From: Bog-473 sp963741995
Lineage (GTDB): Bacteria > Actinomycetota > Acidimicrobiia > Acidimicrobiales > RAAP-2
Direction: 5' to 3'
NCBI GenBank assembly: GCA_963741995.1
Contig: CAVUKI010000002.1
Coordinates: forward strand, 62,001 to 126,000
DNA length: 64,000 nt
Each line of letters opens with the position of its first letter. The stretch's first letter is position 1. Positions 1 through 8,415 of the stretch are shown piece by piece. The notes below the pieces were generated by a model. It had not been told where the DNA came from and did no database searches. It saw nothing but the letters and a program-made list of their open reading frames with translations. A program made the position numbers and the translations under genes.

Positions 1-262
1 TTTCAGTTTTGTGCCAACCCCATCGGTTTGCACGTTGCGAATCGGTCGCATGTGCGATGTCCTCAGGGTGCCCCATATCGCTGCCGGGACTGGGTGCCAC
101 CCCCTGCGGCACCATGGGGACAGGTCGGCCCAGCGTGGATGTTTGCAGCTAACCCAATGGTGTCTTTGGGGCACTATCAGCTGTGGCCTGGTACGAACAC
201 CCTGACGTCCCCGACGCACTCCTCGTGACCTCAGCGCTGAATGGTGACAACTCGGCTTTTGC

Positions 263-1279
263 GTGCTGGCCGGACGGCACGTCAAAATGGCAGCCAGGTC
301 CGTAGTTCAACGACTTCTCCAAGACCGCACTTTGGTCGCAGACGTACTTCAAGAGGCCACTGTCGCCGCGTTGATCGGATTGCCCCGGCTGAGGTCCCCG
401 GAACGATTTGGGTCCTGGTACACAGGAATCGCCCTCAATGTCGCCCGCCGTTCGATTCGCGAGGTCGCTTCGGGCCTTTTCTTTGACGACATCGTCGATG
501 GCGCTGCGGGGCCCGAAGATCAGGCCGAGGTAGCAGAACTGGCGCAGCGGGATCTCGATGCCGTTCACGAACTACCGCACGGTCAGCATGAAGCGGTGTT
601 GGCCTTGTATTGGCAAGGTCTCAGTCATGCAGAAGCAGCACGTGAACTTGGGATCCGGCCGGGTGCTGTGAAGGCACGGCTCCATCAGGCACGAGAGAAC
701 CTCACCCAGACGCTCTCTGATCTCATCGATACAACAGAGGAGGTAGCAGTGACCCTTACAGATAACGATACCTATGTCGAGGCATCCCTTTTGGAGGTTC
801 GCAACCTGGCTGCGGATGATCCCGTGCGTCGCACTCATGCCGTAACGCTGAAGGCGAACTCTGGCGATCGACGGTTGGTTATCTTCGTTGGCGCTCCGGA
901 AGGTCGGGCGATGGTGTCCACGCTCGAATCAGTCGAATTTCCCAGGCCGATGACGTACCAGCTCTGTGTCAGCCTCGTCGAGGCAACCGAGGCAACGAGC
1001 ACCGAAGTACGGATTACAGACTTCGTGGAGATGACGTATTTGGCAGAGATAGTTCTCAGCGTGCCCGATGGGAACACCAAGATCGATGCGCGTCCGAGTG
1101 ATGCTCTCAACGTCGCCCTGATCGCGGAGGCGCCCATTGTGATATCGGACTCCCTGCTCGGTACCTGGGCCTCGCACGTGGCCGGCATTCCCCAAAGCGC
1201 GATTGAGGAAGCTATAGGCGGATCGATAGACGGAGAGTGGGAAACCAGGTGGCAAAAGCCCCTTGCGCCGCCCGATTGA
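263..1279 (+). CDS. ECF-type sigma factor fused to a bifunctional nuclease (DUF151) domain
   Basis: One uninterrupted 338-residue frame joins two families. Residues about 10-70 look like sigma-70 region 2 and residues about 100-145 like region 4, with the helix-turn-helix segment around LSHAEAARELGIRPGAVKAR. Residues about 180-310 match the bifunctional nuclease (BFN/DUF151) fold, including the family signature ARPSDALNVAL. BFN proteins are reported as DNase/RNase or stress-linked proteins; ECF sigma factors direct RNA polymerase. The fusion suggests a DNA-bound regulator with a nuclease-like or ligand-sensing tail, which is inference. No anti-sigma gene is visible next to it. The frame opens at GTG 263 after a stop at 245; ATG at 287 is an alternative. 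Neither has a clear ribosome binding site. Confidence 0.72.
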   Translation: MLAGRHVKMAARSVVQRLLQDRTLVADVLQEATVAALIGLPRLRSPERFGSWYTGIALNVARRSIREVASGLFFDDIVDGAAGPEDQAEVAELAQRDLDAVHELPHGQHEAVLALYWQGLSHAEAARELGIRPGAVKARLHQARENLTQTLSDLIDTTEEVAVTLTDNDTYVEASLLEVRNLAADDPVRRTHAVTLKANSGDRRLVIFVGAPEGRAMVSTLESVEFPRPMTYQLCVSLVEATEATSTEVRITDFVEMTYLAEIVLSVPDGNTKIDARPSDALNVALIAEAPIVISDSLLGTWASHVAGIPQSAIEEAIGGSIDGEWETRWQKPLAPPD

Positions 1280-1526
1280 GTCATCAACCCGGTGCCGCTC
1301 TTTTAGAAGAGGCTCATAGGTCCGAGCTCCACTATGGATCGATGAGGGTGAGTTCCGTACATTGGGTAGGTGGGACGGCTTGGGCGCAGCGATGGCAGTC
1401 CAATCTGTGGCGACGCGGCGCCTCGCCCCGGCCGCTGACCGGACGCTAACTATTTCTCTTGTAAGTGCCGAAAAGTACAGCGTGGCCGTTTCAGCCGACG
1501 ATACATTCTGTGCGTATTGTGGCCAC

Positions 1527-1679
1527 ATGTCTGCCCGTCACGACGCCGGGTCAGGTGGTGAACATCGCTGCCTTGACGGTGAAGGGGCGGGGGAGGTTCG
1601 TCTCTGGAACGGGCCCGCGGTGGCCTTGATCGCGACCGTTATCGCATTGGTAGTCGTCGGGGGGGCGCTCGTGCATTAA
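1527..1679 (+). CDS. possible small single-pass membrane protein
   Basis: A 50-residue frame from ATG 1527 ends in a strongly hydrophobic helix (LIATVIALVVVGGALV) followed by a short tail, after a polar N-terminus with one Cys. The frame extends further upstream, but the upstream residues look non-coding. It sits between the sigma/BFN gene and the convergent PAS-EAL gene. No family recognised. It could be an untranslated stretch that happens to encode a hydrophobic run. Confidence 0.25.
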   Translation: MSARHDAGSGGEHRCLDGEGAGEVRLWNGPAVALIATVIALVVVGGALVH

Positions 1680-1768
1680 CACGACACCCCTGCCTGCCCC
1701 AGTTCGCTGCCTGGACGGTGGGACAATCCGGCACCATGTGGGCAGGTTCGCAGGGTCGGGGCCGCCCC

Positions 1769-3826
1769 TTATCGGGCATCCCCGCTTTCTGCCGACCTCG
1801 ACCCCGTGAACTCCGAGTCGGCTGTCAGTGGCAGCGATGAGGGCAACTTCGTGCAGGATCCAGGCAATGGTCCGATTGGGGCGGGGCGGCCGAGGTGAAA
1901 TCCCTGACCAAAGTCGACACCGGCAGCCCGCACGCATTCGAGCGTGGCGTCATCTTCGATTCCCTCGGCCACGGTGCGAACATTGAACGCTCGAGCAAGA
2001 CGGACGATCGCCTCCACCACGTCGCGATTGGCTTGGTTGGTCGCCAGATCCCGGACGAACTCGATGTCGATCTTGAGCTGGGTGATTGGGAGCTTCTTGA
2101 GGTAGACGAGGCTCCCGAATCCGGTGCCGAAGTCATCGATAGCCAGCCCACATCCCAAACCTGCCAGGCTCCGAGCAAACTCCGCCCCGGCCCGTAGGTC
2201 GGTCATGAGAGCTGTCTCGGTTATCTCGAATACGAGGTCAGCTGGATCAGCCCCAGTTCTGCGAATCTCCTCCTCGATGAACGACAACATGCCCGGCGAC
2301 TGCAGGGACGCGGCCGATAGGTTGCACTCGATGGTCCGCCCCTGAGCCGCCAGTTCGACGCTTCGGCCGACGACCCAGCGGTCGATTTCAGCTATCAGCC
2401 CGTATTTCTCCGCGACGGGCAAGAACTCGCACGGCAGGACGAGCTCGCCATCGCGGCCCACCATGCGCAGAAGGATCTCCTCTGCAGGGTGAGCACGGCC
2501 GAGCGGCACAATAGGCTGGGAGTACAGGACCAGGCGGCTCTCGTCCAACGCGTCGCGGATTCGGCCGACCCAGCTGAGAGCTGCCAGTTCGCGCCGCAAC
2601 GCCTCCTCCTCCTTCTTCTCTTCAGTGGCATCCCGGAAGACCACGACTACGCCTTCGATGGTCGTCTCGCTTTGCAACGGCGCGGAGGAGAACGCCACCG
2701 GGAAGGTTGTCCCGTCTTTGCGAGTGAACGTGGCGTCAGAGCTGCGCAGTGTCCGGCCCAGCATGCGGACCTCGAGCAGTTCGCACTCTTCAGCTGGGAT
2801 CGGTTGGTGGTCGGCGTCTTGGAAGTGGATCGTGTCGTGCATCGACTGGCCAAGCAGTTCCTCCTCGCTCCACCCCAGCATGCGCGAGGCGGCTGGGTTG
2901 ACCGAGGTGACCAGGCCCTCCGCGTCCAACGTGTAGAGACCCTCGGCCATGTTGTCCATAACTGTCTGGCGAAAAGCCATTGCGTCTTTGCGCTCGGTGA
3001 TGTCAACGACGACGTTGCCCACACCGATTATCTCGCCGTCGACCCGCACGGGGTAGAAGCTGGCGAGGAAGTGGGACACCCGCGTCGGCTTCTCCGCGCT
3101 AGTGCGGCTGAGCAGGATGTTGGACACGTGCTCGCCCGCCAACGCTCGGCGGTAGACGTCTTCGAGTTCGGGCCACAAATCTGGAACCGCTTCGGCGACA
3201 GTGCGCCCGATCTGTTCGGAAACAGTCCGGCCATCGATGTCGGCCAGTCGCTTATTTATCCGCACGATCCGCAGATCGTGATCGACCAGCTTGAAACCGA
3301 CCGGGGCAGCGTCTCCGATGGTCTCAAGAAAGCTGAGTGCCTGCACCGCCTCCTTCTCCGACTGGCGCAGGGACAGCTCCAGATTCCGTTGGTCATCGAT
3401 GTCGGTTGCGGTTCCGATCCAGAAGTCCACCGTGCCGTCGGAGCCGCGCACCGGCTCGGCCCGAAACGAGTACCAGCGGTACACCCCGTCGAATCGGCGA
3501 AACCGGCACTCGACGGCGTACTCAATTCCCGCGGCAACCGCCTCGACCCAAGCCTCCCGAGCCAGCTCCAGATCCTCGGGATGAGTCGCGTTCAGCCATC
3601 CGCCATCGCACGTGGTGGCCAGACAGGGGCCCGTGTAGGCGATCCCACGAGGGTTCAACGACATGGTCACCCCGTCCGCCGAGGCCGTCCAGATCACATG
3701 GGGCACCGAGTGCAGGATCAGCTGAGCGTCCGCGTCAGTCCGGCCCGCAGAAGGAATCGACCCATCGAGCGAAAAGCTGGAAACTGAGGGCAATCCTGAG
3801 GTCACTACAGCAGCGTCGGGACGCAC
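1769..3826 (-). CDS. PAS-PAS-PAS-EAL cyclic-di-GMP phosphodiesterase
   Basis: 685 residues, predicted soluble. Three PAS folds (about 33-150, 165-282, 285-405), each ending in a PAC-like strand such as GTATDID or VVVDITERKD, feed into an EAL domain (about 420-655). EAL landmarks are present: the signature as EEILLRM, the Asn motif NLSAASL, EITET, DDFGTGFGS, KID, EGIED and GFHLGRP. These cover the metal- and substrate-binding residues, so hydrolysis of c-di-GMP is likely. No GGDEF domain lies between the PAS and EAL parts, which is less common than the GGDEF-EAL arrangement. The GTG start at 3826 has AAAGG about 10 nt upstream. The HTH gene at 3853-4230 lies 26 nt upstream on the same strand, probably in one transcript. 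Confidence 0.88.
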   Translation of the reverse strand: MRPDAAVVTSGLPSVSSFSLDGSIPSAGRTDADAQLILHSVPHVIWTASADGVTMSLNPRGIAYTGPCLATTCDGGWLNATHPEDLELAREAWVEAVAAGIEYAVECRFRRFDGVYRWYSFRAEPVRGSDGTVDFWIGTATDIDDQRNLELSLRQSEKEAVQALSFLETIGDAAPVGFKLVDHDLRIVRINKRLADIDGRTVSEQIGRTVAEAVPDLWPELEDVYRRALAGEHVSNILLSRTSAEKPTRVSHFLASFYPVRVDGEIIGVGNVVVDITERKDAMAFRQTVMDNMAEGLYTLDAEGLVTSVNPAASRMLGWSEEELLGQSMHDTIHFQDADHQPIPAEECELLEVRMLGRTLRSSDATFTRKDGTTFPVAFSSAPLQSETTIEGVVVVFRDATEEKKEEEALRRELAALSWVGRIRDALDESRLVLYSQPIVPLGRAHPAEEILLRMVGRDGELVLPCEFLPVAEKYGLIAEIDRWVVGRSVELAAQGRTIECNLSAASLQSPGMLSFIEEEIRRTGADPADLVFEITETALMTDLRAGAEFARSLAGLGCGLAIDDFGTGFGSLVYLKKLPITQLKIDIEFVRDLATNQANRDVVEAIVRLARAFNVRTVAEGIEDDATLECVRAAGVDFGQGFHLGRPAPIGPLPGSCTKLPSSLPLTADSEFTGSRSAESGDAR

Positions 3827-3852
3827 CCGGGGGGTACCTTTAGCGCAAAGAC

Positions 3853-4230
3853 TCAGATTTCTGGAAGAGGTGCAGTCGGAAGGTCTCCTTCCGAGCGATA
3901 GAGGCGGGCGCCCGCCTGTCGCGAGATGCCCAGCCGGGCGGACGCGTCCGTGATTGAAAGGCCCTCCTCATCGATCAGGGCGCGGATCACTCCCACCCGC
4001 ATCGACTGGATCTCCCTTTCGAACTGGCGAAATGCCTCTGCCGCTTCCAGCCGGATATTCCTGCCGCCGCCGCCGATCAGGTCGCCCACGATCTCGCTCA
4101 TGGGCCGACCCGCGAGCCGGGCCTCCCGCGCTCTTTGGAGAGGGCGCACCGCAGCCTCTACTGACTCGCACACGGCCCGACCAGAGTCAGACACCTTGTG
4201 AACGGCGGCCACGAACCGATCTTCTGTCAT
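3853..4230 (-). CDS. small helix-turn-helix protein upstream of the EAL gene
   Basis: 125 residues. The C-terminal third carries a clear helix-turn-helix (SITDASARLGISRQAGARLY); the rest is helical and charged (about residues 20-85). ATG 4230 is preceded by GGGGGA at a good distance. It ends 26 nt before the c-di-GMP phosphodiesterase, so co-expression is likely. Similar small HTH proteins with an N-terminal helical region act as DNA-binding regulators; whether this one controls its neighbour is inference. No named family recognised. Confidence 0.62.
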   Translation of the reverse strand: MTEDRFVAAVHKVSDSGRAVCESVEAAVRPLQRAREARLAGRPMSEIVGDLIGGGGRNIRLEAAEAFRQFEREIQSMRVGVIRALIDEEGLSITDASARLGISRQAGARLYRSEGDLPTAPLPEI

Positions 4231-4308
4231 GAGTCCCCCATGCTGACGACCCCGATCACAAGTATGGCGCGGACGGACGTACGGATCGGCTGAGAGCCCA
4301 ATCGCCGG

Positions 4309-4842
4309 GTGCCCCCAAACAGTGATGAGGTGCGTCCGCCTACATTGTTGATCGTGGCGGTTGTCTGTACCTGTTGCTCAAACTCAGTCGACTGGTGGGT
4401 CAGGTTGCGATCGCATCCAGACCAGCCGATCTGCCATGACTGCCTCGGCGGTTTGAACGCCCAGCGGGATGGTCAGCTCCAATTAGCGTCCGGAACTTGG
4501 CTCGTCACCGGGTTTGAGCCAATCTTCAAGGTTGGCGATGTGGGGCGTTCGGTGTCCTGGTATGAGCGGGCCGGTTTTGACGTGTCTCTCCATGACGACA
4601 CCTACGCCTTCGCCCATCGCGGCCGAGATATTACTATTCACCTCGCCCACGCTGACGGAGACGAAATTGCTGGATCCGGCGCTCTCTATGTCCATTGCCA
4701 AGACGCTGACCGCGTTGCCGAGGAATGGATCCTGGCTGGCATCGAGGTTGATGGGCCTCGGGACGAGGACCACGGCAAACGAGAGGGTTCGGTCACAGAC
4801 CCCGACGGAAACTTGATTCGGTTCGGAAGCCCGCTTCGATAA
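4309..4842 (+). CDS. VOC-family (glyoxalase/bleomycin-resistance-like) protein with N-terminal CxxC-type extension
   Basis: 177 residues. Residues about 67-177 form one vicinal-oxygen-chelate module (GFEPIFKVGDVGRSVSWYER ... SVTDPDGNLIRFGSP). An N-terminal segment holds two Cys pairs (CTCC and CHDC, about 22 residues apart) that could bind zinc. Members are dioxygenases, isomerases or binding proteins; substrate unknown. The start could be GTG 4309 or, more in keeping with the Cys-rich segment, GTG 4354. It is divergent from the HTH/EAL pair and followed by an IS110 remnant on the other strand. Confidence 0.7.
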   Translation: MPPNSDEVRPPTLLIVAVVCTCCSNSVDWWVRLRSHPDQPICHDCLGGLNAQRDGQLQLASGTWLVTGFEPIFKVGDVGRSVSWYERAGFDVSLHDDTYAFAHRGRDITIHLAHADGDEIAGSGALYVHCQDADRVAEEWILAGIEVDGPRDEDHGKREGSVTDPDGNLIRFGSPLR

Positions 4843-4887
4843 GGCGCCCCGCTCTTCATTGGACAGGGTGCCCCCCGTTCGATGCTC

Positions 4888-5541
4888 CTATGGGCTGTCA
4901 AGCCCGAGTTTGTCGTGAGGTAGGAGGCTGAACACCTCTCGAGCGACGTGGCGCTTGAGGCAGCGCACCGCCTCCTTCTTGGTCAGACCTTCCGTCCGGC
5001 GCCGATTGATGTACTCGGTGGTGCGAGGGTCATAGACCATGCGGGTGAGGATGATGTGCCAGAGGGCCGAGTTGGCCTGACGGTGGCGGCTGCTGTTGAG
5101 TCGGTGTCGCTGGTTCTTGCCGCTGTTGGCGTCGAGCGGCGACGCGCCGCAGAGGTGGGCAAAGGCCGCCTCGTTGCGCAGCCGCTCGGGATTGTCGCCG
5201 GCGGCGACCAGGAGTGCCGGTGCGGCGTCGGTTCCGATACCGAGGGTGCCGACCAGCTCGGGCGCGGTCTCTGTGACCAAAGGTTTGAGGATGGAATCGA
5301 TCTCGGAAATCTCCTCTTCGAGAGTGATGGCGCGGCGGGCCAGCATGCGAAGGGGGAGCTTGGACAGCGAGACGATGTCGCGCTTGGCCCCGGGCCGATA
5401 GCTCGAGGCGCGCTCGAGGAGATTGAAGACGCTGAGGCCCCGGAGCTCGGCCCGGATGGGATCAGGTGCGGTCGAGACCAGGTTGCGCATCTGGTTGAGC
5501 GCCTGGGTCCGACCCTTGCGGGAGGCACTGGCCGAGGTTGA
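4888..5541 (-). pseudogene. IS110-family transposase, 3' remnant
   Basis: The frame encodes the C-terminal two thirds of an IS110/IS116/IS902 transposase. The linker (RKGRTQALNQMRNLVSTAP), a helical region, and the transposase_20 part (GIGTDAAPALLVAAGD ... FAHLCGASPLDANSGK ... NSALWHIILTRM) are clear. The N-terminal DEDD/RuvC-like catalytic half is missing: recognisable sequence stops near 5,541 and unrelated sequence follows. It is therefore a truncated, inactive copy. Neighbouring IS3 debris at 5,955 indicates repeated insertion and deletion here. Confidence 0.8.
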
Positions 5542-5954
5542 AAGGCACCTTGACGGAGCTGACCTGAATCAGGCGCTCGCGGTCCTTCGAGCTCTGCCCG
5601 CCCCCCAGGCCTTCCGGCCTGCCGACGCCGAGAGTCTCATGCAGGCGGATATCCAGAAGATGGCGGCGGCCATACCGCCTCCACCGTTGGCCCGCACGGC
5701 AGATGGCAGGATCAATCTTCTGGTTGAACTTGATCCCGACGCTCGCGCCAACAACGAAGAAGGGGCTGAACGAATCGCTACCAAAAATCTTGCTGAAGCT
5801 CCTGGCGTGTTTGATGACAGCGAATCTGACGCGTAAGACAGCCAACCCGATTAGTAATACAGCACCTCTGGCGTCCAGCAATCCGGTGATCTGATACTGA
5901 TTCCATCGGGAGCCGCCCTCTGCGCCTCCGTAGCGCGGTCGGGACCCAACCGCG
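5542..5954. other. no assignable gene; scar between two IS remnants
   Basis: An open frame on the + strand runs through to 5836 with a soluble, acidic product (VELDPDARANNEEGAERIA near its end), but it begins inside the antisense of the IS110 remnant and matches nothing I recognise. It may be the tail of a gene destroyed by the IS events. No RNA gene or promoter recognised. Confidence 0.4.
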
Positions 5955-6062
5955 GACTTCGGCATCTCGGAGTCGACTCTGCGGCGCTGGATGGCCCAGG
6001 CCGACATCGACGACGGGATCAAAGACGGCCTGACGAGCGCCGAGCAGGACGAGCTGGTCCAG
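5955..6062 (+). pseudogene. IS3-family OrfA remnant
   Basis: A 36-codon stretch (DFGISESTLRRWMAQADIDD continuing to SAEQDELVQ) matches the helix-turn-helix and linker of IS3-type OrfA transposases. The match ends abruptly after ELVQ: the expected leucine-zipper-like continuation and OrfB are absent. This is an internal fragment without start, stop or inverted repeats. Confidence 0.65.
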
Positions 6063-6104
6063 CACGCGATCCGCAAGGGCGCTGGAAGGACCCGATCGGA
6101 CCCT

Positions 6105-7391
6105 TCAGCCTGTGATTGTCAGGAATCGGGGTTGGTACGAATGGATGTCGTGAGACAGCACGGAGTACCCAACTAGGGTGTTGATGTTGTACGACACGAT
6201 GAGCTGATCGCCGGACGAAAGTTCGGGATGAAAGGTCGGGAAGTAGGCCATCTTACCCGCGGGCTGCCTCATCTCTGGAATGACGTAGACCGGCTGAGGC
6301 GCGGTCCATGGACCCGCTGGCGAGCTGGCGTACGAAAGGTCGACGGTGGTGTCGTAGAACAAGCCGCTCGGTACTGATACGGCAATGAATCCGTTGCCGT
6401 CCGGGTCCGGCATCACACCCGTGAGCTGGTTGACGGTCGGCACAAGCGCCGCGTTGGACTCGCCGGCTACCCACTGCGACCCGCTCCAGTACTCCCATGC
6501 GTTGATGTCCAATGATTGGCCAGCGGGCACCCGCGCAACCTTCACGGCGTCCATGCCGTAATGTGCTCCGTCGACGTTGGCTCCGTACACGTACAGGTAG
6601 CCACCGCTCGCCATGATGGCGGTCCCCCAATCCGTGTCAGGGTCCGTTGGCACCAACGTGACCGAGAGCAGCGTCGGGGGGCCCTGCGAGGGCACGGCCA
6701 TCACGGCGATACCGGAGCGGCCCGAGAAGGACAGGGTCAAGATTCCAGGTGGACCCGTATACTCGTTGACGAAGATCATCTGGTTGTTGCCCTGCGTGAA
6801 CGTTGCCAGAGGCTCCCAGATCGCCCCGCTGTTGTAGGTGTCGGGGATGAGCGCCTGGGGAGCGCTGTACGTCCCGCCGTAATCCGCCACCAGGTGGGAC
6901 AGGTCGCCCACGAGCTCGCTGCTGTGCGCCATGCCAGTGAAAGTCGCCGTACCGTCAGGTTGTGCGGTCCCAATGAGGGTGTCGGCGAAGACGAAAGTCT
7001 CTCGACCGTCGCGTAATCTTGTCGAATAAGCGGAGTCTCCTCCGACCCAACCTGGCCCCAGCTGCCCGGCGAAAAGGTTGTCGAGAGCCTGGTCCGGGAC
7101 AGCGTTGGGCGCGACAGCCGGCTTCAGGCCGTCACCTCCACTCGCCCAGCTCGACGCGACCGGCTGGGTGGTGGTCGTCCCGATCGTCGACGTCGACGTC
7201 GACGTCTTGGCAGTCCCCTTTGGGCCGCCGGTCGCTGGGCGCGAAGTCAGCTGACGCAGCGAAACTGACGCCGAGTGAGGGGAAGACCCCGCGTTCAACG
7301 CGACGGCGACTCCCACCGCTGATACGCAGACGAGTGCGGCAATGGTAAGGGTCAGCCACGGTCGCCGCCGCAGATACCCTGCCTGCTTCAC
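6105..7391 (-). CDS. secreted beta-propeller-like protein (DUF4185/DUF5005-like)
   Basis: 428 residues with a single N-terminal signal or anchor helix (LTLTIAALVCVSAVGVAVAL, residues 14-33), then a Ser/Thr/Pro-rich linker to about residue 75. The rest looks like a repeated beta-sheet domain with recurrent W/Y motifs (WVGGDSAYSTRLRDGRETFV, ALIPDTYNSGAIWEP, TDWGTAIMASGGYLYVYG), reminiscent of five-bladed propellers of the DUF4185/DUF5005 type found among predicted glycan-binding or glycoside-hydrolase-like proteins. Catalytic function not assignable. GTG start at 7391 overlaps the stop of a 48-residue ORF upstream, so the two are likely translationally coupled. Confidence 0.65.
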   Translation of the reverse strand: MKQAGYLRRRPWLTLTIAALVCVSAVGVAVALNAGSSPHSASVSLRQLTSRPATGGPKGTAKTSTSTSTIGTTTTQPVASSWASGGDGLKPAVAPNAVPDQALDNLFAGQLGPGWVGGDSAYSTRLRDGRETFVFADTLIGTAQPDGTATFTGMAHSSELVGDLSHLVADYGGTYSAPQALIPDTYNSGAIWEPLATFTQGNNQMIFVNEYTGPPGILTLSFSGRSGIAVMAVPSQGPPTLLSVTLVPTDPDTDWGTAIMASGGYLYVYGANVDGAHYGMDAVKVARVPAGQSLDINAWEYWSGSQWVAGESNAALVPTVNQLTGVMPDPDGNGFIAVSVPSGLFYDTTVDLSYASSPAGPWTAPQPVYVIPEMRQPAGKMAYFPTFHPELSSGDQLIVSYNINTLVGYSVLSHDIHSYQPRFLTITG

Positions 7392-7534
7392 GGATGCCGA
7401 GCGGCGCTGAGTACGGCGTCAAGTACACCAATCGCAAATCCTTGAACCTCCTGTTCGCCGTCCTTCTGCGTTATCTCGCTCAACGAACGTCGTAAGGCTT
7501 GAAGCTGACTTCGAATCTGCTCCAGGTCGGCCAC
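7388..7534 (-). CDS. 48-residue ORF coupled to the secreted propeller gene
   Basis: GTG at 7534 opens a 48-codon frame (begins MADLEQIRSQLQALRRSL, ends SAARHP) whose TGA overlaps the GTG of the downstream gene. GGGG lies about 10 nt before the start. The N-terminal half is heptad-like and probably helical. Codon use looks coding. It may be a leader or coupling peptide or a small cytosolic protein; no family recognised. Confidence 0.4.
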   Translation of the reverse strand: MADLEQIRSQLQALRRSLSEITQKDGEQEVQGFAIGVLDAVLSAARHP

Positions 7535-7554
7535 GCGTCGTCACCCCGCTTGGC

Positions 7555-7596
7555 TAGGTAGAAAATAGGTAGAAAATCTCATATTGTCGTTGTCAA
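7555..7596 (-). promoter_or_regulatory. candidate promoter region with an 11-bp tandem repeat
   Basis: TAGGTAGAAAA occurs twice in tandem at 7555-7565 and 7566-7576. On the - strand a TTGACA hexamer (7591-7596) lies upstream of the repeat, with TACCTA-like sequence about 19 nt downstream. This AT-rich stretch precedes the 7534 start and lies just outside the left attachment repeat. The hexamers are suggestive only; the repeat could be a regulator site. Confidence 0.35.
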
Positions 7597-7622
7597 AAGC
7601 GCATCTTTACATGCGGTTTTGT

Positions 7623-7677
7623 TCGTGTCGGAGGGGGACTTGAACCCCCACGCCCCTGCGGGCACCAGCCCCTCAAG
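7623..7677. repeat. left attachment repeat (displaced 3' fragment of tRNA-Leu)
   Basis: 55 nt matching 28,537-28,592 with one mismatch and one missing G in a G run. Identity begins 3 nt outside the tRNA discriminator and stops inside the anticodon loop, where the sequence changes from CTGG to TCGG. It lacks the D arm and 5' acceptor strand, so it is not a functional tRNA. Confidence 0.85.
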
Positions 7678-7811
7678 TCGGATTTGGCCACTGTTGAGGG
7701 CGGTACGTTTCACATAGTACTTGCTCAGGGCGTCACGTACCGACACGTACCGAGACGCTCTCCCACGTCGCTATTCAACGCGGATTCAACGCGGCCTACG
7801 CTCCGGATTCC

Positions 7812-8315
7812 ATGAGCGACGCGCACGACCATCGACAACTCCTTCTCGGCGGCATTGTCGACTCCTTCTCCGCCATCGAACTACGGGGACAGGTCCTACT
7901 GGCTGGGTTCGTCTTGCAGGAGATAGTCGGCGAGATCATGGCGGCAGACCTGGGATTCCGGGCCATCGCTCAAAAGCTCACCTTCCTCTCAAAGCTCGAG
8001 GGACTCGGGCAGGCCGGAGAAGGCCTCCACACATGGGCGACAAGGGCCACGGCCGCCTCCGACCGTCGCAATGGAGTGGTCCATAGCCTCTGGTATCTCC
8101 AGGATGCGGAGGACGAGACTTCAGGCGCGCGATTCAAGATGTCGGCGAGGGGCACGCCGACTGCCGTCCAAGACGTCTTCGTGATCAAGCCCGAGACGAC
8201 GGAGGAACTGGAAGGCCTCCTCCGAGAGTTGAACGAACTCGCAGTGGAAACGGAGAGCTTGAGTGAAGCTCTTCGGGCCACCGGTAAATGGAGCGGAGGC
8301 CGGATACGGGACTAG
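7812..8315 (+). CDS. hypothetical protein with an RNxxxH (HEPN-like) motif
   Basis: 167 residues, mainly helical, no signal peptide. Residues 86-91 read RNGVVH, the R-x4-H pattern with a polar residue after Arg that is typical of HEPN ribonuclease-like domains, followed by an aromatic SLWY. Helices flank it (SFSAIELRGQVLLAGFVLQE and the Leu-rich C-terminus). HEPN proteins are often RNases in toxin-antitoxin or defence loci, but no nucleotidyltransferase partner is adjacent. First gene inside the left attachment repeat. Assignment rests on one motif plus helicity. Confidence 0.5.
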   Translation: MSDAHDHRQLLLGGIVDSFSAIELRGQVLLAGFVLQEIVGEIMAADLGFRAIAQKLTFLSKLEGLGQAGEGLHTWATRATAASDRRNGVVHSLWYLQDAEDETSGARFKMSARGTPTAVQDVFVIKPETTEELEGLLRELNELAVETESLSEALRATGKWSGGRIRD

Positions 8316-8415
8316 GAGTTACGCCACCGCGCTCCCCCGCCTCATCCCTGGCCGCTGGGCCGGCGTCGTACCGCCCCACAAGCGGGTGGACCCAACCCGG
8401 GACTAGCCCCGACTA

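Noticed and set aside
5423..5836. 137-codon frame on the + strand
   Set aside because: Its start is antisense to the IS110 remnant and it has no ribosome binding site or recognisable family.
7623..7677. Second tRNA-Leu gene
   Set aside because: Only the 3' part is present; there is no D arm or 5' acceptor strand, so it is an attachment-site remnant.
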